Assembly: GCF_019904255.1 (NCBI RefSeq)
Contig: NZ_CP063203.1
Location: 2,895,669 to 2,959,668 of the forward strand
Reading direction: 5' to 3'
Source: Marixanthomonas sp. SCSIO 43207
GTDB taxonomy: Bacteria > Bacteroidota > Bacteroidia > Flavobacteriales > Flavobacteriaceae
Length of the DNA: 64,000 nt
Positions 17,897-27,247 of the stretch are shown piece by piece (within the stretch, counting starts at the first letter, position 1; each line of letters opens with the position of its first letter). A program made the position numbers and the translations under genes. The notes beneath the pieces were generated by a model. That model searched no databases. It was not told the origin of the DNA and saw only the letters and a list, made by a program, of their open reading frames with translations.

Positions 17897-19075
17897 ATGA
17901 GAGCTTTTTTATTTACTATCGTCGCAGTTTTAGTTTTATCAGCTTGTAGTAGCGTAAAACGTAACCAGAAATTTATAGCCGAAGGTGATTATGACCGTGC
18001 TATTGACCTTGCCGTAAAAAAACTTCAGAAAGACAAATATGCCGAAAAAAATGACGAGCATATCATCCTTCTGGAAGAAGCGTATAAAAAAGCAGTTTCG
18101 GAAGATACACGACGCATAAATTTTCTTCAGAAAAGCAATGAGCCTAATAAAACACGATCTATATATTTTTTATATAAAAGACTAGAGGATCGTCAATTTC
18201 AAATACGCCCTTTACTTCCTTTATATAGTTCAAGTTTGGGAAGAAATGCTTCTTTCAAATTTAAAGATTACAGCAATGAAATAATTGCTGCAAAAGAAGC
18301 ATATGTAGCAGATTTGTATAACGAGGCACTTCAGTTAAAAAATAGAAACACGATTGAAGATTTCAGAAAATCGTACTATTTGTTATGTGATATTGATGAA
18401 TTGCACCCTAATTATAAAAATGTAAACGCTTTGCTTGATGAAACTCGTTCATTGGGGACAGACTTTGTACTTGTTTCTTTAAATAACAAAACCAATCAAA
18501 TAATTCCAAACCGGTTGGAGCGTGATTTGCTTGATTTTAATACGTATGGGCTAAATAATTTTTGGACCGAATTTCATAGCGAGCGTCAAAATGGAAGAAA
18601 TTATACATACGCGATTGTATTAAATTTGAGAAATATTGCCATATCTCCAGAACGTATTTTTGAACGTGATGAAAAAAGAAATCTACGCATAAAAGAAGGA
18701 TGGGAATATAAAAAAGATCGCAATGGAAATTTTATTCTCGATGAAGATGGTAATAAAATAAAGGTTGATGTTTATAAAAATGTTTCTGCGCTGTTGCATG
18801 TAACAACACAGCAAAAAAGTGTATTGGTTAACGGAAATGTTACATATCGTGATTTACTTTCAAATCAAACTATTGAAAATCACCCGCTTACTTCAGAATT
18901 TATTTTTGAAAATATCTTTGCTACATTTCGTGGGGATAGAGAAGCGCTTAGTGGTGATGACCTACAGTTTATCAACAATAGATTTGTACCCTTCCCAACT
19001 AATGAACAAATGGTTTTTGATGCTGGGGAAGACTTAAAAGTTAGGTTAAAAGAAATTTTGAAAAATGAGTTTTAA
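17897..19075 (+). CDS. Lipoprotein with TPR-like N-terminus, unknown function
   Basis: The 392-residue protein has a lipobox VLSAC (Cys17) followed by SSVKRNQKFIAEGDYDRAIDLAV, the A/B-helix pattern of a tetratricopeptide-like repeat. Helical segments continue to about residue 195. The C-terminal half is strand-rich and has an acidic turn motif DRNGNFILDEDGNKIKVD (about 273-290) that resembles a calcium-binding-type loop, though it is not a clean EF-hand. I do not recognise a named family. It lies after fahA on the same strand and converges on the acid-phosphatase gene. The function is unknown. Confidence 0.7.
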   Translation: MRAFLFTIVAVLVLSACSSVKRNQKFIAEGDYDRAIDLAVKKLQKDKYAEKNDEHIILLEEAYKKAVSEDTRRINFLQKSNEPNKTRSIYFLYKRLEDRQFQIRPLLPLYSSSLGRNASFKFKDYSNEIIAAKEAYVADLYNEALQLKNRNTIEDFRKSYYLLCDIDELHPNYKNVNALLDETRSLGTDFVLVSLNNKTNQIIPNRLERDLLDFNTYGLNNFWTEFHSERQNGRNYTYAIVLNLRNIAISPERIFERDEKRNLRIKEGWEYKKDRNGNFILDEDGNKIKVDVYKNVSALLHVTTQQKSVLVNGNVTYRDLLSNQTIENHPLTSEFIFENIFATFRGDREALSGDDLQFINNRFVPFPTNEQMVFDAGEDLKVRLKEILKNEF

Positions 19076-19093
19076 TTTCGATTTTATATCAAA

Positions 19094-19912
19094 TCAATAT
19101 TTTTTTAAGCTTGAGCGAAGGATTGAATCTTTTTGAGCAGGTGACCAGTTGTAATTGCCTTCATAAATTCCATCTGTTTGCCAAGCACCATACATAGGGT
19201 TTGGGAGTACAATAAATTTGCTCCCAAATTCTCTTTTTAAAGAATCACTTAAATTATTTCTTTTTTCGGTTTTTTGATTGTCAAATACTTCTGAAAAATC
19301 TGAAAGATTATCCCCCAGATACATGACAACATTATAATTTACCAACACTTTTTGACGACGTACTTCTTTATTCATTCCTTTTTTCTTAAGAAAGATAAAT
19401 TCTTCAGTTGTATTAGGTGCTTGTGCTTTTTTTAAATTTCGCAAGGTAACAGCCGTGCTTCTATCTTTTCTATCTGAAATATAAAACACAGTAACATTGT
19501 TTTTGTCGGCATAATTTAAAAAATCTATAGCTCCGGGTACTGCCTCTGCAGCTACTTGATCAACCCATTCTATCCAAGATTTACTAGTGTATGGTTTTCC
19601 GTTAATTGCACGAGTAGCTTGATATGGGCTGTTATCAAGGATAGTCTCATCAATATCTGTAATAATAGCCAATGGCTTACTTGATGTTGAATTGTTTATA
19701 ATTGCAGCTTCAAGCTTACTTTTTGCTGTATTGAAAGCTTGGTAACAAAGCGCTCTGTATTCTGCAGAATTTTGTTGCCAAACAACTCCTAAAATTCCAT
19801 AGGTATCTACATTATTTGTAGTTTCAGAAATTTGATTTGTTGAAGAAAGATTTTTACATGAAAATAAAGCTAATGTAATAATGCTTAAGCTTACAAAATA
19901 TTTATGACGCAT
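19094..19912 (-). CDS. e(P4)-type 5'-nucleotidase/acid phosphatase lipoprotein
   Basis: The 272-residue lipoprotein (lipobox ALFSC, Cys19) is of the HAD class C acid phosphatase family. The DxD nucleophile motif is ITDIDETILDN, motif II is YISDRKDRS, a conserved lysine follows in the next helix, and the acidic motif IV reads YLGDNLSDFSE. Family members such as Haemophilus e(P4) dephosphorylate nucleotides (including NMN) at the cell surface for uptake. The ATG at 19912 places the signal correctly; a TTG at 19933 would add seven residues. It follows ytxJ by 13 bases and is probably cotranscribed with it. Confidence 0.9.
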   Translation of the reverse strand: MRHKYFVSLSIITLALFSCKNLSSTNQISETTNNVDTYGILGVVWQQNSAEYRALCYQAFNTAKSKLEAAIINNSTSSKPLAIITDIDETILDNSPYQATRAINGKPYTSKSWIEWVDQVAAEAVPGAIDFLNYADKNNVTVFYISDRKDRSTAVTLRNLKKAQAPNTTEEFIFLKKKGMNKEVRRQKVLVNYNVVMYLGDNLSDFSEVFDNQKTEKRNNLSDSLKREFGSKFIVLPNPMYGAWQTDGIYEGNYNWSPAQKDSILRSSLKKY

Positions 19913-19925
19913 ATTATTTATATAT

Positions 19926-20321
19926 TTAAACAAACCTCTTCAAATGCTCAGCATTAATCCCTTGGTGCGAATCATGATGTATCACTTCGCCATCTTTTAA
20001 AACAATCATTTGAGGGCTTTCGTGATGCACTTTAAAGCGTGCCGCAATTTCGTTTGATACATCACGATTTTCTAGCAAATCTAGAAAATACAATGTGAGT
20101 TGATCATCTTGTAAGTCATAGCTTTTTTCAAATTGCTTTAACACCATTCTACTTATTCCACAACGAGTGCTATGTTTAAATATAGCTACAGGTTTATCTT
20201 TAGATTCAGCTGTAATATCGTCTAGTTGTTTCATAGAAGAAAGCACATGCCAAGGAGTCTCTACTAGTTCTTCTTTAGCTCTATCGCGTTCTGACTTTTT
20301 AAATATGTCTAAAAATCCCAT
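19926..20321 (-). CDS. ytxJ: YtxJ-like monothiol bacilliredoxin
   Basis: The 131-residue thioredoxin-fold protein is of the YtxJ family. A single active-site cysteine appears in HSTRCGISRMV (Cys54), followed by the YFLDLLENRDVSNEIA helix, cis-Pro block HESPQMIVL, and the C-terminal INAEHLKRF. The family is linked to removal of bacillithiol from S-bacillithiolated proteins, so this strain probably makes bacillithiol; biosynthesis genes are not in the window. It is upstream of the e(P4) gene and has a perfect TACCTTTG -7 box at 20338-20345. Confidence 0.92.
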   Translation of the reverse strand: MGFLDIFKKSERDRAKEELVETPWHVLSSMKQLDDITAESKDKPVAIFKHSTRCGISRMVLKQFEKSYDLQDDQLTLYFLDLLENRDVSNEIAARFKVHHESPQMIVLKDGEVIHHDSHQGINAEHLKRFV

Positions 20322-20337
20322 AAAATATCTTTTTTCA

Positions 20338-20345
20338 CAAAGGTA
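20338..20345 (-). promoter_or_regulatory. ytxJ -7 element
   Basis: Minus-strand TACCTTTG is an exact TAnnTTTG match lying 16 bases before the ATG. Confidence 0.5.
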
Positions 20346-20405
20346 GCATCTTACTAATTAGTTTTTCTGAAATTTTTTATAAAACAGAAAACTAGTTTCA
20401 GCCAT

Positions 20406-20470
20406 AATGTCTGCTACAAGTAGCTCTACAACAGACATTTTGTCTTAATTTTAAAATGGCTCATATTTTG
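20406..20470 (+). promoter_or_regulatory. clpB control region: promoter with overlapping palindromes
   Basis: A TTG (20440-20442), 20 bases, and ATATTTTG (20463-20470) form a plausible promoter, with an imperfect -7. The 13-base palindrome AGACATTTTGTCT (20433-20445) covers the -33. A wider inverted repeat, AATGTCTG (20406-20413) with CAGACATT (20432-20439), shares its right arm and encloses GCTACaaGTAGC (20413-20424). Position over the -33 suggests a transcription-factor operator for this chaperone gene; the regulator is unknown. Confidence 0.5.
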
Positions 20471-20536
20471 AAATAGAGATTTAAAAATCAATAAAAACAT
20501 AAGAAGTATTTTACTTCAGACAACACTATATAAAAA

Positions 20537-23143
20537 ATGAACTTTAATAATTTTACCATAAAGAGTCAAGAGGCCATTCAGCAAGCGCAGCAAATAGCGC
20601 AAGCATTTGGTCATCAACAAATAGAAAATGAACACATTCTCAAAGCTATTTTTGAAGTAGATGAAAATGTAACACCATTTATTTTGAAGAAATTAAATGT
20701 AAACGTTGCTTTACTTCAGCAAGTATTAGACAAGCAATTAGAAAGTTTTTCAAAAGTAGAAGGTGGTGATATTATGCTTTCTCGTGAAGCAGGTAAAACT
20801 GTAAATGAGGCAAGTATTGTAGCTAAAAAAATGAATGATGAGTACGTCTCTATTGAGCATTTGTTATTGGCTATTTTAAAATCTAAAAGTAATATCGCGC
20901 AAAGCTTGAAAGATCAAGGAGTGACTGAAAAAGGCTTACAAGCTGCTATTGAAGAACTTCGCAAAGGAGACCGGGTTACTTCTCAAAGCGCAGAAGACAC
21001 TTACAATTCGTTAAACAAATATGCGCGCAACCTCAACCAGTTAGCAAAAGACGGAAAACTAGATCCTGTAATTGGTCGAGATGAAGAGATAAGACGAATT
21101 CTTCAAATTTTATCACGCCGTACCAAAAACAATCCAATGTTGGTTGGAGAGCCTGGTACCGGTAAAACTGCAATTGCCGAAGGGCTTGCACATCGTATTG
21201 TAGATGGTGATGTACCCGAAAACTTAAAAACCAAGCAAATTTTCTCACTCGATATGGGCGCGTTAATTGCCGGTGCAAAGTTTAAAGGAGAGTTTGAAGA
21301 ACGTTTAAAAGCGGTTATTAAAGAGGTAACCACAAGCGATGGCGATATTGTCCTTTTCATTGATGAAATTCACACCCTTGTAGGTGCCGGTGGTGGCCAA
21401 GGAGCTATGGATGCAGCAAATATATTAAAACCTGCCCTAGCGCGCGGTGAACTGCGTGCTATTGGAGCAACCACGCTAGACGAATACCAAAAGTATTTTG
21501 AAAAAGATAAAGCGCTTGAGCGTCGTTTTCAAAAAGTAACAGTAGATGAGCCCGATACCGAGAGTGCCATTTCAATTTTACGTGGTATTAAAGAAAAGTA
21601 TGAAACTCACCACAAAGTACGTATCAAGGATGAAGCAATTATCGCAGCCGTAGAGCTATCACAACGCTATATTACCAACCGCTTTTTACCAGATAAAGCT
21701 ATCGATTTAATGGACGAAGCTGCTTCAAAATTACGTATGGAAATCAATTCAAAACCTGAAGAGCTAGATGTATTGGACCGAAAAATAATGCAACTAGAAA
21801 TTGAAATTGAAGCCATAAAACGTGAAAAAGATGAAGTTAAGTTAAAAACCCTTCGAGCAGATTTGGCAAACTTAAAAGAAGAACGTAATGAGCTTAATGC
21901 AAAATGGCAAAGTGAAAAAGAGGTAGTAGATAGCATTCAAAATCTTAAAAAAGAAGTAGAAGATTTAAAGCTGGAAGCCGAACGTGCCGAGCGAGAAGGC
22001 GATTTTGGGAAAGTGGCCGAGTTACGCTACGGAAAAATTAAAGATACCCAAGAAAAGCTATCAAAACTAGAAACCGAACTGGCCGAAAACGAAAGTGAAA
22101 GTTCGCTAATAAAAGAAGAAGTTACAAATGATGATATTGCCGAAGTAGTCGCAAAATGGACTGGGATACCGGTAACCAAAATGCTACAAAGCGAACGTGA
22201 AAAATTACTGAATCTAGAAAAACAGCTTCATAAACGCGTAGTAGGTCAAGAAGAAGCAATTGTCGCTGTAAGTGACGCTATAAGACGAAGCCGTGCAGGA
22301 CTTCAAGATGAGAAAAAACCAATTGGTTCGTTCTTATTTTTAGGTACAACAGGTGTTGGTAAAACTGAACTTGCAAAAGCCCTTGCCGAATATCTTTTTG
22401 ATGATGAAAACGCAATGACACGTATAGACATGAGTGAATACCAAGAGCGCCACAGTGTAAGCCGCCTAGTTGGTGCACCTCCAGGATATGTGGGTTATGA
22501 TGAAGGTGGGCAATTGACCGAAGCTGTGCGTCGTAAACCATATTCAGTGGTATTGCTTGACGAGATAGAAAAAGCACACCCAGATACTTTTAATATTCTT
22601 TTACAAGTACTTGATGAAGGAAGATTAACAGATAATAAAGGTCGTGTAGCCGATTTTAAAAACACGATAATTATTATGACAAGCAATATGGGTAGCCATA
22701 TTATTCAAGAGAAGTTTGAAAGCGTAAAAGACCCTGATACAGCTATGGAAGGTGCTAAAATTGAAGTTTTAGGCCTACTGAAACAACAAGTACGTCCAGA
22801 GTTTTTAAACCGAATTGACGATATTATTATGTTTACACCATTAACACGTAATGATATTAAAGAAATAGTTGGTTTACAATTAAAAGGTGTATCCAAGATG
22901 TTATCAAAACAGCATATCACTATTGATGCAACCGAAGAAGCTATTGCTTATTTAGCTGAAAAAGGGTTTGACCCTCAGTATGGCGCTCGACCTGTAAAAC
23001 GAGTAATTCAAAAAGAAGTTTTAAATGAACTTTCAAAAGAAATTCTTTCAGGAAAAGTTCATACTGATAGTATTATTTTGATTGATAGCTTTGAGAATCG
23101 ACTTGTTTTTAGAAATCAAACAGATTTGGTTGAAGAAAACTGA
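20537..23143 (+). CDS. clpB: ClpB disaggregase
   Basis: The 868-residue AAA+ chaperone works with DnaK to dissolve protein aggregates. It has two Clp-N repeats (about 1-145), a first ATPase module with Walker A GEPGTGKT (204-211) and Walker [11 protein letters not shown], a long middle coiled-coil (about 410-530) rich in Glu/Lys that identifies ClpB rather than ClpA/C, and a second module with GTTGVGKT (603-610) and [11 protein letters not shown] sensor-2 GARPVKR block lies near the end. It stands alone, with the palindromic control region upstream and a strong terminator after it. Heat induction is expected from the family, not shown here. Confidence 0.98.
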   Translation: MNFNNFTIKSQEAIQQAQQIAQAFGHQQIENEHILKAIFEVDENVTPFILKKLNVNVALLQQVLDKQLESFSKVEGGDIMLSREAGKTVNEASIVAKKMNDEYVSIEHLLLAILKSKSNIAQSLKDQGVTEKGLQAAIEELRKGDRVTSQSAEDTYNSLNKYARNLNQLAKDGKLDPVIGRDEEIRRILQILSRRTKNNPMLVGEPGTGKTAIAEGLAHRIVDGDVPENLKTKQIFSLDMGALIAGAKFKGEFEERLKAVIKEVTTSDGDIVLFIDEIHTLVGAGGGQGAMDAANILKPALARGELRAIGATTLDEYQKYFEKDKALERRFQKVTVDEPDTESAISILRGIKEKYETHHKVRIKDEAIIAAVELSQRYITNRFLPDKAIDLMDEAASKLRMEINSKPEELDVLDRKIMQLEIEIEAIKREKDEVKLKTLRADLANLKEERNELNAKWQSEKEVVDSIQNLKKEVEDLKLEAERAEREGDFGKVAELRYGKIKDTQEKLSKLETELAENESESSLIKEEVTNDDIAEVVAKWTGIPVTKMLQSEREKLLNLEKQLHKRVVGQEEAIVAVSDAIRRSRAGLQDEKKPIGSFLFLGTTGVGKTELAKALAEYLFDDENAMTRIDMSEYQERHSVSRLVGAPPGYVGYDEGGQLTEAVRRKPYSVVLLDEIEKAHPDTFNILLQVLDEGRLTDNKGRVADFKNTIIIMTSNMGSHIIQEKFESVKDPDTAMEGAKIEVLGLLKQQVRPEFLNRIDDIIMFTPLTRNDIKEIVGLQLKGVSKMLSKQHITIDATEEAIAYLAEKGFDPQYGARPVKRVIQKEVLNELSKEILSGKVHTDSIILIDSFENRLVFRNQTDLVEEN

Positions 23144-23211
23144 AATATCTTGAAACCTGCTTAATTATTAATACAAATAAATATGTTTTGTTTATAATTG
23201 ATTGGTAAGCT

Positions 23212-23247
23212 AAAACACCCTGAAAAGAGAATGTTTCAGGGTGTTTT
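23212..23247 (+). terminator. clpB terminator
   Basis: AAAACACCCTGAAA pairs perfectly with TTTCAGGGTGTTTT (14 bp, 8-base loop) and ends in a T-run. Confidence 0.9.
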
Positions 23248-23285
23248 TGTTTAGTGAAAATTTGGCTAGTTAGGTTTCACTTCAA

Positions 23286-24116
23286 TTAAAGTTCTTTAAA
23301 TATCCACTTTGCGTTAGTGGGTATTTCACTTTCAACAGTATAGTTTCTTAATTTATAATAAGAAACCTCACCTACCATTTGATTATCGATGGTTTCAGTT
23401 TTTACAAAATTCCAACCTTTATTAAAAGATAAGTTATAAGTATCTGTTATAGTGATTTCTTTTATGGTCTCGGCGTTATTAGTTGCTTCAATACTTCGGT
23501 TACAGATTGAATATATTCCGGTAATTTCATCAGCAAACCATAACTTTAAACGATACCCAATTGCTCCATGATATTTTCCGAAAGGTGAATTATTATATTC
23601 TTGTTGCTTTGATGTTGCCAAGCTAAGCAGACCTATTTCATTTTCATTTTTCCGAACACTTAAGTAAGCTGAAACCAAACCTGTATTGGGTGATTTGTAT
23701 TCTGCTTTTGTAACTGTTTTATTCATTTCACAAGTAAAAAAACTTGATATTGTTCTATCATAAGAAACTGTCTCTGGTAGGTTAAAATAAAATGAGCCAT
23801 TTTGCTCTACTTTGCCTATTTGTATTTCTTCTTTATTTTTTCTTTTAAAAGGTTGTGTAACCAAAAAAATAGTAGCTTCGCCATACTCCCAATTTTTAAA
23901 TTGCTTTTGATTATCCACGCTAATTGTATATTTTTTTAAGTGTGAATTTAAGGTTTTACTTATGTGATTGGTTTTTGATTGTTCTTCACTTTCTGGTTGT
24001 AATGTGTTTACATTTGAAACAAAAGTATCTTCAACAGTAGCTGGCACTCTTTTAATACTAGGTTCTTTACATCCTATGAAGACAATTAGTATTGCGATTA
24101 TTTTAAGTATGTTCAT
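23286..24116 (-). CDS. Lipoprotein of unknown function
   Basis: The 276-residue protein has a hydrophobic signal with lipobox VFIGC (Cys16). The mature part starts with a low-complexity linker and then a strand-rich region (TISVDNQKQFKNWEYGEATIFLV, IGKVEQNGSFYFNLPE) that resembles a beta-sandwich. Later blocks mention no catalytic pattern. Two cysteines (FFTCEM and YSICNRS) could pair. I do not recognise a family. It is the last gene of a minus-strand group of uncharacterised exported proteins and converges on clpB. Confidence 0.65.
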   Translation of the reverse strand: MNILKIIAILIVFIGCKEPSIKRVPATVEDTFVSNVNTLQPESEEQSKTNHISKTLNSHLKKYTISVDNQKQFKNWEYGEATIFLVTQPFKRKNKEEIQIGKVEQNGSFYFNLPETVSYDRTISSFFTCEMNKTVTKAEYKSPNTGLVSAYLSVRKNENEIGLLSLATSKQQEYNNSPFGKYHGAIGYRLKLWFADEITGIYSICNRSIEATNNAETIKEITITDTYNLSFNKGWNFVKTETIDNQMVGEVSYYKLRNYTVESEIPTNAKWIFKEL

Positions 24117-24187
24117 ATTTCCAAAACGTATTGTCTATAACAATAGTTGTGAAATGTATAACCGGGGAGTTACTACCATCACAAATT

Positions 24188-24553
24188 TTAAATGCTTTTA
24201 AACCACTCTTCAAATTTTTTTCCTAAGAATGGTAAAGGTTTTTTCTTTTCATTCATCGCGTTTACAAGCCCCATTATCCACATATAAATGAGAAGTAGTG
24301 TACCTACTACACTTACAATCCATCCTAATATAGGTATAAGTCCAATTACACCAAGAGCGATACCAGCTGCTGCTAATCCCACAGATTGTCTAATGTGATA
24401 GGCTCCAAATTCATTTTTCTTTTCATTATTCATTACATAAGCAATGATTAAACCTACGATTGTTAAATAAGCAATTACCGCTATGGTTTTACCATCATTT
24501 GCAGTTATTGTTTGTTCTGTGTCTTGCGCGGTGTTTGTCTGTGTTTTTTCCAT
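24188..24553 (-). CDS. DUF4870-like small membrane protein
   Basis: The 121-residue protein has three hydrophobic segments (about 23-42, 55-75 and 78-98). Key blocks are KTIAVIAYLTIVGLIIAYVM, a charged NEKKNEFGAYHIRQS loop and LIPILGWIVSVV. The Y-H-x-R-Q-S loop is characteristic of the DUF4870/Tic20-like small membrane proteins common in Bacteroidetes. The role is unknown. The ATG at 24553 gives the usual polar N-terminus; an upstream start at 24601 would run into the inverted-repeat element and is unlikely. Confidence 0.8.
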   Translation of the reverse strand: MEKTQTNTAQDTEQTITANDGKTIAVIAYLTIVGLIIAYVMNNEKKNEFGAYHIRQSVGLAAAGIALGVIGLIPILGWIVSVVGTLLLIYMWIMGLVNAMNEKKKPLPFLGKKFEEWFKSI

Positions 24554-24573
24554 AATTAAAGTATTAAGTGATG

Positions 24574-24701
24574 AATAACAGTAAGGATTCTGTCTGTACA
24601 CCTTATGCTATAATCAAGCTCCTCTTCTTGATTAAATTGGTATGTTACTATGTAATAAAACCCCACCAAACACAGGAAAGACAGAATGCCTAACTGTTAT
24701 T
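24574..24701. repeat. Imperfect inverted-repeat element, about 128 bp
   Basis: The ends form a 22-23 bp inverted repeat: the left end (24574-24596) reads AATAACAGTAAGGATTCTGT onward, and the complement of the right end (24679-24701) reads AATAACAGTTAGGCATTCTG onward. They differ by one substitution and one single-base insertion. Inside lies a small perfect hairpin, TAATCAAG/CTTGATTA (24611-24618 with 24627-24634). The layout fits either a short non-autonomous (MITE-like) element or a large cruciform/attenuator in the gap between two minus-strand genes. No clear target-site duplication is seen. Confidence 0.55.
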
Positions 24702-24710
24702 TTATAGTAT

Positions 24711-25532
24711 TTATAATCCTAATGTTATCCATTTATCAATAGTTATAGTTTCTTCTGAAACAGGAACATATGTTAGTATAAGTTTAAGCGGTTTTTTAGT
24801 TTGTTTCTCTTCAACCATAAATTCATAAGACCCCATTCCTCCTGAAATACCTTTAAGTGGTTTTCCTTCCATATTATAAACCTGTACTTTTTCTATGGAA
24901 GCCATAATCTCATTTTTAGGAATTCTATAAATGATAAACCTTCCCTCTTCATTACTCATACTTGATGTGTTATCAAGTTGTACTTCTTTACCCTGAAATA
25001 AAATAGATGGAGTCGTGTAGAGCGATGTAACGTTAACCTCAACACTATCCTTTTTACTTATAGAAGACTTTGTAAAATAACCTATCTTCATTTTTACGTG
25101 CACCTTGGTAGCGCTGCTTGCGGGAGTAACCAATCCACTTTTTATAGATGCCCTAAAGCCTATTGTATCTTGCATAGCTCGCCAATCTTGTGGTTTGAAA
25201 AGACTCTCGGTACTAGTTGAAAACCTATAGTGGCCTTTTTTAGCCAATCGTTCAGACTCATCATTATAAGCAACAATTGCTTGTTTGTGAGCTTTGTGAA
25301 GATCTTTTCCGGTATCATCTTTCAGGAAAAGCAGTTGAGTTTTTGATACGTTTATGGATGAAAAATTTTCTGCTTGCACCCAAAAATCAATTTCAAATCT
25401 ATTGTCTGAAAAAGATTCTCCCGGAATTTCTTTTTCAATTTCCACACGAACGGTTTCTACTTTTTGAGCGTATAGATTGGAAATCAGTAATGTGATTAAT
25501 ATTAGACTTATGTAGCTGTTTTTTATATTCAT
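24711..25532 (-). CDS. Secreted strand-rich protein, unknown function
   Basis: The 273-residue protein has a Sec signal (cleavage after NLYAQ, about 23). The mature part is rich in beta strands and reads like two sandwich domains (about 25-165 and 170-273). It contains a clear RVEIEKEIPGESFSDNRFEID start and a closing LTYVPVSEETITIDKWITLGL. No catalytic residues or cysteines are visible. I do not recognise a family. It begins six bases after the stop of the preceding gene (25539-26258), so the two are surely cotranscribed and perhaps act together in the periplasm. Confidence 0.65.
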   Translation of the reverse strand: MNIKNSYISLILITLLISNLYAQKVETVRVEIEKEIPGESFSDNRFEIDFWVQAENFSSINVSKTQLLFLKDDTGKDLHKAHKQAIVAYNDESERLAKKGHYRFSTSTESLFKPQDWRAMQDTIGFRASIKSGLVTPASSATKVHVKMKIGYFTKSSISKKDSVEVNVTSLYTTPSILFQGKEVQLDNTSSMSNEEGRFIIYRIPKNEIMASIEKVQVYNMEGKPLKGISGGMGSYEFMVEEKQTKKPLKLILTYVPVSEETITIDKWITLGL

Positions 25533-25538
25533 GGTACT

Positions 25539-26258
25539 CTAATTGTTACAGGGCAAAGAGCTTAATAAGTTAGTTACATTGACGGCTTCTTGGGCTACAT
25601 TTGAGGGATGTAAGTTTTTCATTATTTTTGCCATATTGGGCAATACATTATCTAGCTCTTTCTGTAAGCCCATATCTTTTTTTGTAATTTCTCCACAATC
25701 CAATACGGTTTTGTCGTTTAGATCGTTTGAGCAATGATTGTTTAAATAGCCCCTGTAGAATTCAAGCCCTGAGACATCTATTAATGCGAGATAGATATTA
25801 GCCAGTTCTTCATCATTGAAAACACGGTTTTCATCTAGAAAAAAATCCATATTAAACATATCCAAATAAAGCGTACCTAAGAAAAGGGAGTACTTTTCCA
25901 ATATTTTTTTTCGGTCTTCACAAGGAAGATTGTTCGTTCCAGAATCTGCAACCTGCTGAGAATAATTATTAACCTGAAGAGATTTCCTAATGACCGACCT
26001 CGCTGCCAAATATTCTTTTGGAGCATCCTTAAAAGCTGCATCGTTCATTGTTACCAATGCATCTGACATCCAGTTACCTACTGGACCAGCTTCTTCATTA
26101 CCTGTAATTAACTTCATATTGTGTATGCCAAAAAACGTCTCCTGGACTGCTTGATTATCGCTACCATCCTCATCATCAAATAAATCTATTTGTGAGTATA
26201 TAGGAGCACACATTATAAGAGTAAAAAAAAGTAACATAATAAGTTTATTTTTTCTCAT
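25539..26258 (-). CDS. Secreted helical, cysteine-containing protein, unknown
   Basis: The 239-residue protein has a signal peptide (cleavage near APIYSQ, about 23) and a mostly helical mature part. Cysteines recur (NLPCEDRKK, NNHCSND, LDCGEI and a C-terminal LPCNN), suggesting two disulfide bonds in the periplasm. Asp/Asn-rich segments follow the signal (DLFDDEDGSDN). No family is recognised. It is the middle gene of a three-gene minus-strand unit with a DUF4412-like protein upstream (24-base gap) and the strand-rich protein downstream (6-base gap). Confidence 0.65.
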   Translation of the reverse strand: MRKNKLIMLLFFTLIMCAPIYSQIDLFDDEDGSDNQAVQETFFGIHNMKLITGNEEAGPVGNWMSDALVTMNDAAFKDAPKEYLAARSVIRKSLQVNNYSQQVADSGTNNLPCEDRKKILEKYSLFLGTLYLDMFNMDFFLDENRVFNDEELANIYLALIDVSGLEFYRGYLNNHCSNDLNDKTVLDCGEITKKDMGLQKELDNVLPNMAKIMKNLHPSNVAQEAVNVTNLLSSLPCNN

Positions 26259-26282
26259 AACTACACCTTTTAATTAGTTGTT

Positions 26283-27185
26283 TTACATACCAGATTTATA
26301 GTCTTTTTTCTCAATGACAAGTGTTTGTTTTTTTAAATCAGTACAAATCATATGCATGTTATCTTTACGTTTTTTACTAGATTGAAACTCCATTTCCATT
26401 ATCAATGAGGTTTCATTAATTGGCATATTGGCGTAGGGACCTGTTTTTGGTAATGTTTTAAAATTGGCAAAAACTCCATTTAAGCTTACCGGCGCATCAT
26501 TGGTAAACCACATTTTTCCTTCACCGTCTTTACTTATTACTTTATACCCTAAGCACTCATATCCCAAAATGTTTTTACCTTCAATTGGTATAATCTGTAT
26601 TTGATCATCTCCCTTTTCAGGAAATAATTTATCACCATATTTTTGTTGCACTTTTTTCATATTGGGCATTTTCATTTTCATCGCCATCTTTTGACTTCCA
26701 TCATCCATAAAAGTGACCATTATATTTTTCTTCAAATCATATACAATAGTGCTGTTTGCTCTTGAATCTGGCATCTTATTTCCGAAGTAAGCCGCATCTG
26801 GTTGTAATAAATACTCAAAAGGAATTTGATCTTTATTTGATGTCATTTGATACGTCACAGCATAAGAGAATGTGTAGTTGTCTGGTACGCCTTCTAGCCC
26901 TCCACCAAACATGGAACTTATTTTTTTCCCTGCAGCTTCTTTTTCTTCATCTGATAATTCTTTTGAATCTTTTCCTTCATTATTTTGATTTTTACCGTCT
27001 CCTTTAATCACACCATCAATTGTTTGATCTGTAGTTTTTGATACTTCTCGGTCGGTTTTGTTAAGTACGGTTCTCTCAACTGCATGTTCTGCCCGTTTTT
27101 TTAGTTTTTTAAAAAACTGTGCATGACTTACTCCAGATAAACCAATAATTAATACTAGAGAGAGAAGAAATTTAAAGAGTTTCAT
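26283..27185 (-). CDS. Secreted DUF4412-like protein
   Basis: The 300-residue protein has a Sec signal (cleavage after VSHAQ, about 23) and then a basic, helical segment FFKKLKKRAEHAVERT. The middle is low-complexity and acidic (about 65-85). The rest fits DUF4412: YTFSYAVTYQM, IVYDLKKNIMVTFMDDGSQKM, a Met/Lys-rich MAMKMKMPNMKK stretch (about 166-177) and the GYECLGYKVISKDGEGKMWFT block. The family is periplasmic and of unknown function. It heads the unit, and palindromes at 27248-27288 lie in its upstream gap. Confidence 0.75.
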   Translation of the reverse strand: MKLFKFLLSLVLIIGLSGVSHAQFFKKLKKRAEHAVERTVLNKTDREVSKTTDQTIDGVIKGDGKNQNNEGKDSKELSDEEKEAAGKKISSMFGGGLEGVPDNYTFSYAVTYQMTSNKDQIPFEYLLQPDAAYFGNKMPDSRANSTIVYDLKKNIMVTFMDDGSQKMAMKMKMPNMKKVQQKYGDKLFPEKGDDQIQIIPIEGKNILGYECLGYKVISKDGEGKMWFTNDAPVSLNGVFANFKTLPKTGPYANMPINETSLIMEMEFQSSKKRKDNMHMICTDLKKQTLVIEKKDYKSGM

Positions 27186-27247
27186 AATTTGATAGATTTT
27201 AAGTTTGATTTCGTTTTCTAAAAGTATGGGTGAGTTTTTTATAAAAG

